Positions 56,430 through 64,000 of a stretch of 64,000 nucleotides of DNA are shown here, piece after piece. Position numbers and translations under genes: made by a program. Location of the stretch: positions 132,954,101-133,018,100 of the forward strand of contig OX465283.1 of the NCBI GenBank assembly GCA_949987705.1, written 5' to 3'. Numbering within the stretch: position 1 is the first letter of the stretch; each line of letters begins with the position of its first letter. The notes beneath the pieces were generated by a model. The model had not been told where the DNA came from. It saw only the letters and a list, made by a program, of their open reading frames with translations, and made no database searches. This stretch comes from Thereva unica. Its lineage: Eukaryota > Arthropoda > Insecta > Diptera > Therevidae.

Positions 56430-56457
56430 GCGTTGCGACGCACGCGGGTTTTTGCTA
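56430..56457 (+). other. Helitron 3' terminal hairpin and CTAG
   Basis: GCGTTGCGACGC forms a 4-bp stem with a 4-base loop, followed 12 bases later by CTAG and host T. This is the expected terminator arrangement at a Helitron 3' end. Confidence 0.65.
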
Positions 56458-57310
56458 GTCTTTAATAAATCATTATCATTAGGAACATTTCTGTCGGTGT
56501 GGGCGAAATCCTATCTCACACTAATTTATAAATCAAGTGATAAGTGGATGACTACAGGAGAAAAGCCATCCTGTCTTCAATTTCAAAACTCTTCGAAAAA
56601 CTTGTTTTTGATAAGATTGCCACTCTTAGACCCTGTTTAGACGGTGCGCTTCAGCGCAAGTGCCTCACGAAATTTGTGGGCGCGGGGAGGTTTCGGGGCG
56701 GTGGGAAGTGAGTCTTGATCAGAAAGGGATTCACTTGCGCTTTTTGGAGTTTTAATTTCATTTTGTTTCATCTTCGTGTTCCATTTTACTTTCGTTTCAG
56801 CCTTCTAAGTGAAAACACGTGCGAGAAACCTTTTTGCATATTTTATTTGATAATGTACAAAAACTTTTCTTATTTTAAAAAACGGAAATACTTTGGATAT
56901 CGCAAAAATTGTTATCACACTTTATAAAAACACGCCAATACTTCGTAGATAGCAAATTATGCAAATTGTTTTTATTCCATTTGTTCCAGCTGTAAAGGAA
57001 GCGACTGGACTCAAAGCGAATCGTCTAAACAAATGTGCGCTTTGAGGCGACTCAAAGCGCGCGACAAAGCGCAACATCTAAACAGGGTCTTATAGACCCA
57101 ATGCTAAACGAACAACATCATGGATTCAGAAAAGGGCGCTCAAACATTTAAAATCTTATGATCCTAATCTCTGAACTACACAATGTGGTATGGAGAACGG
57201 TCCTAGGCGCTTATCTAGGCGGATTTAAGTAGAACGTACTTTTAAAATTTGCAATATCAGGTGCTGCTCTGAAATGGATAAAATCTTATCTTAATTAACG
57301 GAAGAACTCT
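56458..57310 (+). pseudogene. LINE D: reverse transcriptase fragment split by a MITE
   Basis: Reads NKSLSLGTFLSVWAKSYLTL, IYKSSDK, then (after a shift) LRKTCF/KLFEKLVFDKIATL-like sequence up to 56628. After the MITE it continues with DPMLNEQQHGFRKGRSN, LILISELHNVV and ISGAALKWIKSYL. This is the RT fingers and early palm of a Jockey/CR1-group LINE. The catalytic YADD part is absent. Stops and frameshifts throughout. It abuts the Helitron 3' end. Confidence 0.75.
56629..57089. mobile_element. PIF/Harbinger-like MITE, TTA duplication
   Basis: The ends GACCCTGTTTAGACGGTGCG and the inverse of the right end (GACCCTGTTTAGATGTTGCG) are about 20-bp inverted repeats. TTA flanks both sides (56626-56628, 57090-57092). 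A 3-bp TTA duplication is typical of PIF/Harbinger. 461 bp, non-coding. The LINE D protein is continuous across it, which confirms the boundaries. Confidence 0.82.
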
Positions 57311-58199
57311 TAATATTTATTCTTATTATTTTGGTGAGGTACTGGGTACAAAAGTACCGCGGCCACACGATTGGCCTATTGTACTACACCCATATACCTC
57401 AAATACATATGAATACCAGACCGATTGAACTGGTTCAACAGTTTGCCTAGTGACTGGTCGCTTAGGCTTGACAGTTCGAGTAGGGTGCAAAGTTGAACAA
57501 CGTACCACTGTCATGGTGATCCAATGCAACTGGGGCTTCCTGGCTTCCTGACCGCAGTCCTGCCTTTGGTGTGTTGGAAAGAAGTTCACGAAATCGAAGC
57601 TCGGGTGTGCTCCGTGAAGCTCCCCAATTCCACTCGGGCCCCCTTTTCTGACCTTCTAGTGAGTCCAGAAACTCGGCACAAAAGTCTCCTTACATTCGAA
57701 TTATTTTATATTTTTCATCATGATTGAGTCTCAAACGAAAATATTTTTGTTTTTAAAAACATTCTTATTTTTACATTATTCAGATTTTTCATCAGATATT
57801 CAAAAAATCAAGTTAAAGGCCCTTTAAAAACATATTTGAGAATTCTAGTTGATTTTAGGATCCGCCCATGTATTTATTTCAAATCGCCTGAGGAGGAGGA
57901 CTTTTGTAATTTTTGATTTTTCAAAACAATTTGCAAAATGTTGCCATGAAATTTTTTTTTCGATTGATTAGCATATTATGGATTGGAAATGAGCTTAATA
58001 TTGTTCTCTGGTGATTTTGTAAAATAAATTTTTGTAGAGGAAATTTGCCTTGTTTAAAACTGAGTTTCCTGTGTTATTTAGTTTGCAGTAATTCTAAGAT
58101 TATTAGATATTACTAAGCTATCATAGAATGCACTCTAGAAAGCAAGTCTTTAACACATGGGTGGCCAACTCAAATCGCATTGCTGGCCACTTTGAAAAT
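57311..58199. other. No assignable gene
   Basis: An 87-codon minus-strand frame (57326-57589) is open but shows no known motif. The remainder is AT-rich. Confidence 0.45.
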
Positions 58200-58785
58200 T
58201 AATTATAATCCCGCAGGCCGAGGTGGTATATTGGATGACTCAAATATAATTTAATATAATTTAGGAAGAGAGTTCCAAGTGTGGAAACGCAAATTATTAT
58301 TTCTGCAGAATTGCGAAAGCTGCACAAACTGTTTGAGGTATGCAGGTTTGCGCTCATGTAGGATATCGTAAAACAGTCGTAGAAGATTATACTCTTGAAA
58401 GTCATTTAGAGAGTAGCCCAAAACGGAGTTCGAGTAGGGTGAGATGTGATCAAAACGGTGTAAATTATAAAAAAAAACGTACACAATCGTTAGACGCTGC
58501 TTCAAGTTTATGGGCGCAAGAAGAATCGCGAGAGGGATAGATGGAAAAGCCGTGCATTAGAAGAGGTAGTAGTAAGGCTTCAAGCAGCAGATTCGTACGC
58601 ACAGCCCTTTTCAGCAAACTACAATGATAACGAAGTGATCAGGTCAGGTCTCGCAGGTCATGTTGGTATTCAGTACCACCCCAAGATTTCTTGCTTTATT
58701 AACGCAAACAAGAGGAACCGAGTTTAACGCGATAGCAGAAAAGTCAGGACGAACAGTAGCAGATTGAGAGAGATAAAAATACACT
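58200..58785 (-). pseudogene. LINE E, 3' part of ORF2 (minus strand)
   Basis: The minus strand reads NSVPLVCVNKARNLGVVLNT (thumb motif LGVVLD), then LLLEALLLPLLMHG, HKLEAASNDCVRFFYNLHRF and YNLLRLFYDILHERKPAYL, then NNLRFHTWNSLPK-like ending. It matches the C-terminal half of a Jockey/CR1-group ORF2, similar in layout to LINE A but a different copy. Frameshifts present. Its upstream half is at 60170-60900, with another element between. Confidence 0.75.
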
Positions 58786-58821
58786 GGGACACAGATTACA
58801 CAGCCACACAAAAAAAAATGT

Positions 58822-59275
58822 TTTCTGACCTGGAGTTCGCACTATGTGTACTATATGTTTTTGGGGTCGCTGAATCCGAATCTGGGGTCAGTTTTATTCC
58901 AGCACATCTGAGTTCGGCCATAACCTCAAAATATACCCTCAAATTTGCTATATTTGGTTAAACTGCTAACCTTATGGCTTTAAAACCTTATAATCCTATA
59001 TTACAGTAGCTCGATGACCTCTTGCTTAAATAACTACATAACCCATAGTCCCATAACTACATAACCTTATAACCCCTTACCAACATAACCCTTAAACCCA
59101 ATAACGAAGTTTCTGACGTGGGGGCCTGAAAATGTGTACTATGTGTTTTTGGCGTCGCTGAATCTGAATCCGGGATCATTTTCATTCCAGCACGTCTGGG
59201 TTCGGCCATAACCTTAAAATATACCCTTAAATTTGCTGTATTTGTTTAAACTGCTAACCGTATGGATCTAAAACT
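58822..59275 (+). repeat. Two ~165-bp direct repeats upstream of the 295-codon frame
   Basis: Each copy has TTCTGACSTGG, TGTGTACTATRTGTTTTTGG, a GTCGCTGAATC block, TTCGGCCATAACC and AAACTGCTAACC, in that order. They are separated by ~120 bp rich in CATAACC-like motifs. Differences are scattered single bases. Confidence 0.85.
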
Positions 59276-59278
59276 GGT

Positions 59279-60166
59279 ATGGCTGGCATTCCAAGTTTTC
59301 TTTCGGTATACCCTTTCGTGCGTCTGCATCCAGGGCACCTCCTCGCGGTGACGGCGGGCAACGGAGTATGCCCGCTATCCGTTATGCAAGAACAATATGA
59401 GAACATGAGAATTCTACTGGAAAAAATAGATTACGAAACACATAAATGGCAAATTTGCGGAGATTTCAAGATTTTAACAATTTTACTTGGACAACAGTCA
59501 GGATTTACCAAATTCCCATGTTATCTATGCCTGTGCGATAGTCGTGATCGTGGAAATCATTATGTGATGAAAAATTGGCCGTCCAGAATATCCCTCACCC
59601 GTGGTTCTCGGAATGTTATCCACAAGCCGTTAGTTGATACAAGTAAAATTTTACTCCCACCCCTTCATATCAAACTTGGTCTAATGAAACAATTTGTCAA
59701 AGCTCTCAACAAAGATGGAGACTGCTTCACTTATCTCGTAAAAAAATTTCCAAAAATTTCTGATGCAAAGTTAAAAGAAGGTGTTTTTGATGGTCCTCAG
59801 ATAAGAACGATGTTTCGTGATCCAGCCTTTACTGGTACGATGGATAAAAAAGAAAGAAATGCTTGGCTGATTTTTAAGGAAGTTGCTCAAAATTTTTTGG
59901 GTAACAAAAAAAGCCCTCATTTCAAAAAATTAGTTACAGAAATGATCTCAAACTTTGGAAAGCTTGGATGCAACATGAATATGAAAATTCATTTCCTTGA
60001 TTCTCATCTCGACAAATTTCCTGAGAACCTCGAGGATTTTAGCGAAGAACAGGGAGAACGATTCCACCAAGATCTCAGGGTCATGGAAACGCGGTATCAG
60101 GGTCGATGGGTATCAGGGTCGATAATTATCTGCATACATATGAATATTAGAATATTTTACTACTAG
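59279..60166 (+). CDS. Protein of unrecognised repeat family, N-terminally incomplete
   Basis: 295 codons without a stop. I do not recognise a named family, although I believe similar reading frames are abundant in arthropod genomes. Visible features: CGDFK with Asp 62; a Cys cluster PCYLCLCD at 80-87, possibly metal-binding; LPPLHIKLGLMKQFVKAL around 126-143; an ETHKWQ segment before the Asp; HFLDSHLDKFPENL near 241-254; and SEEQGERFHQD from 255. Scattered conserved acidic residues (Asp 62, the HLD segment, Glu 256-259) could be a DDE-type nuclease core, but that is only a guess. The first ~35 residues look unlike the rest and the true start may lie upstream. It ends near RYQGRWVSG, probably truncated. 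Confidence 0.65.
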   Translation: MAGIPSFLSVYPFVRLHPGHLLAVTAGNGVCPLSVMQEQYENMRILLEKIDYETHKWQICGDFKILTILLGQQSGFTKFPCYLCLCDSRDRGNHYVMKNWPSRISLTRGSRNVIHKPLVDTSKILLPPLHIKLGLMKQFVKALNKDGDCFTYLVKKFPKISDAKLKEGVFDGPQIRTMFRDPAFTGTMDKKERNAWLIFKEVAQNFLGNKKSPHFKKLVTEMISNFGKLGCNMNMKIHFLDSHLDKFPENLEDFSEEQGERFHQDLRVMETRYQGRWVSGSIIICIHMNIRIFYY

Positions 60167-60169
60167 AGG

Positions 60170-60900
60170 AAGATCGTTAGTAAAAATACTGAATAATACT
60201 GAATGGAGCCTTGGGGGACGCTAACGTGGAGTAGGGTACTTGATGAACTAGAGAGACAGTTTATGCTTTGGAGAGCAGTTAGCTAAGAAACTTTGCAAAA
60301 GTTTAAGAGCAGAAAGAGAAAAATGTGCTTATGAGGTTAGTCTTCGCAGAAGCAAGGCCTGATTGACGCTATCTAAAGTTTTTGAAAAAGCAAGCAGCAA
60401 TAGACAGCATATGTCATATTTATCAAGGGAGTTGCAAATATCAGTCGAGACTTTGAGAAGCGCAGTTTCGCAGCTCGCTCATAATACGCAATCATTTGAG
60501 TAGCTATCAGCTTTTCAAGGAACTTTGCCAGAAATGGAAGAATATGTATATACTGATGAAATCAGTAGGTAGCTGGTAGGAGAAGGGCGCTTGGGAATGG
60601 TTATGATAAGGGCATGCTTTCAAGTAGAGGAAAACTTGGAGGCAGAAGTTCAGAATGTGAGTTAAAAAAGGCAATAGACGAGGTATGAGCACTTTTAGGA
60701 ACCTAGGTGAAATGTAATCGCTACTAGTTACATTGGATTTGATTGACTTCAGAGCAGTGATTATTTCGAGAAAGTCAACGCAACGAAAGCAGAAGCCGTC
60801 AGAGGAAGCTATAAGAGAGGTAATTGCCTGGTGCGCAGCTTGGTTAGATCTAAAATATCGGTTTAGGGTGTCAGGACAGATTATTAAGCTGAGGCTGTAT
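60170..60900 (-). pseudogene. LINE E, RT part (minus strand)
   Basis: Minus-strand pieces: FLAKFLEKLIATQMIAY, a decayed SLDKF-AFD-like stretch, then VPQGSIQYYSVFLLTIFL (motif B). The YADD region expected next is missing, about 70 residues, as if the insertion at 58791-60165 came with a deletion or the segment decayed. Confidence 0.65.
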
Positions 60901-60954
60901 CGAAAGTAGAAGCGGTGCGCCTACAGACGGACTGAAGGAACAAACAAACAAGCC

Positions 60955-61290
60955 GTGGTCCTAATAATTCCTTCCTCCTTTAAATCTTCTAGCATTCATA
61001 AAACACACCGTTACGTGACTTATTGGCACGTCAACAATTTTATAAAAATAGATTGTCAGCCTTATTTTCGTTGTCGAGTGACGTGACAAATGTGTCACTT
61101 GGACCTTAAATTGTGTTCTCATTGTCAATCGAACAGACTTCGCAAGGTGGCAAGTGAAGCCACATTTTCCTCGATACGTGTGCAGGTATCGACAGTTTCA
61201 TTTCATCGCGTCCCTCGTTCACTCGCCAATGAGAATACCACCGTGTATTTTTTGGCACTCATACTGAGAAAGGTTCGCCACCCTTGTCGT
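60955..61290. mobile_element. Degenerate hAT-like element
   Basis: The right side ends GAAAGGTTCGCCACCCTTG, the inverse of a CAAGGGTGGCGAACCTTTC-type hAT end. Internal TTCCTTCCTCCTTTAAATCT and ATAAAACACACCG match the element at 21835-22180. The left end is not defined. Confidence 0.4.
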
Positions 61291-61340
61291 AGAGAGAAAG
61301 CATCTCGAATCTTTGATTCGCTCATAGTGAAAGAGTTTGC

Positions 61341-61626
61341 GTGATGAACTCGAGTACGGGTATGGGTAACAAAAAGCTTGGTAAAAGCACCAACGGACCA
61401 AACACCAGGCTCCAAAAGTATCTCGGCAACAAGCGGTGCGGACAAAATAAAAAAAGCAACAGGCTTGGAACCTTTGCTGACCCTTCTGCAAAACACAGAT
61501 TCAGAGTTTATAGATTTCTTTCTTAAATATTCACAGATAGTCTCCGTCTTAGTTTCAGGAGAGAATCACGAGATGCAGATATTTAAAGGTCTCGGTAAAG
61601 TAACCAGAGGGGTGCAAGCTCCCTAA
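61341..61626 (+). pseudogene. Unrecognised reading frames upstream of a LINE B-type tail
   Basis: Two overlapping frames (61341-61526 and 61378-61626). The second reads LEPLLTLLQNTDSEFIDFFL and ends in a stop; sequence after it stays partly open (EVDVESDLEVVDSVSRTR). Because a LINE B-type 3' tail follows at 61945, these could be the start of that LINE's first ORF joined to its 3' end by an internal deletion. No motif confirms this. Confidence 0.35.
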
Positions 61627-61944
61627 GGACCTGTAGCTTCGAAGAGGTTGATGTCGAGAGCGACTTAGAGGTGGTGGACTCTGTCTCTAGAACCCGGGTT
61701 GAGAAACTCAAAGTGACTCTATCACCAATGGTGGCTTGGCGACTTCGACCATTCCTACGAAGTTTGTTATTGAATAAAATATAGACCATGGAACTTCCGC
61801 AGCCAACATAATGAGAACTGGTATACCATTCCTTAGCTCAAGCTTAAAGTTCATCCACATCTACTCGAAGCCTGTAGCCAGCCTATCCTAACCTATCTTC
61901 TAATCTTTAAATCAAAGTTATTAGTGGATATTGCAGCCTGGTCT

Positions 61945-61995
61945 AAATGACATGACGGACTGGTGACACAAAGAGTGATTCCTAAGCTTGTATTT
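61945..61995 (+). repeat. LINE B-type 3' tail
   Basis: AATGACATGACGGACTGG, then ACACAAAGAGTGATTCCTAAGCTTG, corresponds to the 3' UTR of LINE B at 29893-29937. The poly(A) is lost. Confidence 0.8.
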
Positions 61996-64000
61996 TCATA
62001 TGATAAACGTGATAAAAATTTATGAGTTTGGAAACTATAGTTAGAAGGAAATGTTTCGGATATTCTTAAAAGACCTACTTTTAAATTCTTTTATAACTTG
62101 TATATTCGATAACAAATGTGTATTTATTGCCCTAGGCATATAGGTCAAGTTAATATTACTTTATATGTGTAGTGAGTTGAAAAATAAGCAAAAAATCTTT
62201 TTATTAAAAATTATAACTAAAATTGCCTGAAACAAATTCCTTTCAGCATTCCGAACGAAAAGACCACAAGGTTTAGCAAAATCAAAGACCGAAAATCCAT
62301 TCATCTGCATGATGAGGAATTTCAATTTTTTAAGGAACTGCCACGAGATATTTCGGAATTCCATTAAAATCCCTCAACAAAGTTACCCCTATTTGGCCAT
62401 GCTAAAAGTTTTAAAAAATTCACAAATAAAGTGAGTTCGTTCCCATAGTATGTTTGATTAGGCTGTGATATAGTACATGTTTTATGTATGGTACAAAAAT
62501 TTCCTTTCTTTTATTTACTTACTTTTATTTACTATTTTGATTAAGGAAGAAAATGGGGAAAGTAAGAAAATTTAATAACTTCCAATCAAAAGTTAATAAA
62601 CAAATTTCGAACTATTGGTGGTAGGCACTCTGGAATAGTACGGGACGATCCTCTTCTTCGTAGTGCATAAAAAATGCATGACACGAGATTGGAATTCACA
62701 ATCAATTGATAAAAGCCTGTGATTGACAATCAGATAAATTGTATACTTGCGCGGGGGTGGAAGGAACCGAAATAGCTGACACTGTGTGTTATCCCCTACA
62801 TTGTGGGTAGAAAGTAGTTACACATATATTTCTATATAAACGAGTGTAAACATTCTCTCTATATAAACAAAAAAGGTTTGATCCTTTCACGTCAGCTTTT
62901 GTTGACAAAGGTTCGTTTTGTGAAAACTAAAAAAAAAAAATTTTTTTTAAGACATTCTATTTTATTTTATTTTATTTTTTTTTTCATTTCGTCTGCGACG
63001 ACCTAAATCAATTTTTTCCTATTTCAATCAATATGTTATGTTAAGTATTTGAATATGGATTGTATGCAGTGGAAATTGAATTTTTCCGTCGCTTATAGAA
63101 AGGATTTCAGTTGAGTAACAATAAACGCCAACACAACCCCAACGGGTGACATAAAATCCTTTATTTTTATCGATATTTCAAGGATTGAAGCTTATTGAAA
63201 GACGACGTACATTTGTCAATTGGAAATATCAAAGTGATTTTAAATATATATAAGAGCCAAGGAACTCGAGCATATCTTTCCATCTTTCCATAGGTATGTG
63301 AGTGTAGTGGTATGCTGGCTGTGCCAGGATTTCGTGTTATATAAGGATCTGGCAGAGATTTGTTACTTATTCTCATGACGACGGCATGATTTCGGTGTAA
63401 AGTCAACACACATACAGGATAAGGACTTTGATGTCAGCACAAAATGTTAATCAGAGGTTACACGAGCATGGCCAACAAGGCGGCAAGTCAATATAGTCCT
63501 GTGAATCTAATTGCGGTCCTTGTAACGCCTAAGATTTCAACTTAAGACATTTTTGTTTTAGTTGGTTACTTGTATTTATTTTTGAGGATTTTGGGAATAA
63601 GGGTGGGGGTTCCTTTTTTAAAGCCACATATAATAAGCATCAGCTTTAAAACATCGCTTAAAGTCATTATATCCTATGACGGTGGTGGTGGTGGAGTGTT
63701 AATATGATTTTACGCAAATGAGATCATAAAATGGTTTAAGTGCTGGGAGTGGGTATTATTTACTGCAAGTGATAAAAACGGAAAATTTCATGAATATTTC
63801 ATATAAAATTTTACTTTTACGGTAAATTTAATGAAGTGTGAAAACCGTTATTCTTTGTTGTATTTAATGTCCCGTAACGAAAAGGAAGAATAATTTTATG
63901 ACCATATTATGTAATTAGCAGGAGCGTCGGCGTTAGTACCATGTGACTGCTTTTAAGAACATTAGTATACACGATGTTGATGCTATCAATAATGAGCAAG
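61996..64000. other. No assignable gene
   Basis: AT-rich sequence with long A and T runs at about 62930-62990 and a (GGT)n-like run near 63683. No recognisable frames, repeats or RNA genes. Confidence 0.5.

Larger units (their letters stand above)
54242..56457 (+). mobile_element. Decayed Helitron
   Basis: The 5' end starts TCATCTATATAAATATAATT (TC start; 54242 or 54245). It continues into the GTCTGTCTGTCTGTTTGTTC and CTCGGAAACGGCTAATCCGA blocks that are common at insect Helitron 5' ends. The 3' end is a short hairpin followed by CTAG at 56454-56457 and a T. Insertion lies between A and T, with no duplication. Helicase remnants (55370-56215) confirm the class. It contains a Tc1-like MITE and a tandem array. 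About 2.2 kb, so internally deleted relative to autonomous Helitrons. Confidence 0.75.
58791..60168 (+). mobile_element. Unclassified element inserted in LINE E
   Basis: Plus-strand segment bounded on both sides by LINE E. It contains two direct copies of a ~165-bp non-coding unit (58822-58987 and 59111-59275) followed by the 295-codon frame. No terminal repeats or target duplication could be identified, so its transposition mode is unknown. A related protein fragment at 22440-22870 shows it is repetitive. Confidence 0.55.

Overview
The window reads as a gene-poor, AT-rich stretch of arthropod (most likely insect) nuclear DNA built largely from transposable elements. I found no convincing host gene, no rRNA, no functional tRNA and no CRISPR. 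The eukaryotic call rests on LINE, SINE, Gypsy, BEL/Pao, hAT, Tc1/mariner, Transib-like and Helitron sequences. The insect call is an inference from the style of the mariner-like transposase, the Gypsy Gag and the BEL/Pao Gag.

Layout. 1-25.7 kb is anonymous DNA seeded with old LINE remnants (4.2, 15.4, 17.7 and 18.3-18.9 kb) and several short DNA elements. These include a TTAA-flanked element inside a mariner-like transposase (6.9-8.3 kb), a tRNA-headed SINE (8.5-8.9 kb), a Transib-like element inside an old Gypsy fragment (11.6-13.5 kb), a hAT MITE with a perfect 8-bp duplication (20.0-20.6 kb) and a fragment of an unrecognised repeat-encoded protein (22.4-22.9 kb). 25.7-32 kb is one minus-strand LINE (LINE A), broken by a 2.2-kb element with ~650-bp inverted arms and by a 1.2-kb 5'-truncated plus-strand LINE (LINE B).

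32.2-45.7 kb is a Gypsy-type LTR retrotransposon with almost identical LTRs. A complete 7.4-kb BEL/Pao element with apparently identical 753-bp LTRs is inserted in its pol. Both elements carry recognisable recoding signals between gag and pol: a canonical -1 slippery heptamer in the Gypsy element, and an in-frame UGA-CUA stop context in the BEL element.

45.9-64 kb holds a Tc1-like MITE, a degraded RNase H-bearing LINE (49.8-52.4 kb), a decayed Helitron with helicase remnants (54.2-56.5 kb) and a LINE RT split by a TTA-flanked MITE (56.5-57.3 kb). Further on, a minus-strand LINE is split by a plus-strand element coding a 295-residue protein of a family I cannot name (58.2-60.9 kb), and a LINE B-type 3' tail lies near 62 kb.

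How the parts relate. The SINE and LINE B share a 3' tail, which suggests LINE B-type machinery mobilised the SINE. Nesting gives a relative order: LINE A first, then LINE B and the foldback element; the Gypsy element, then BEL. All coordinates and alignments were read by eye. Identity statements are visual and not computed.
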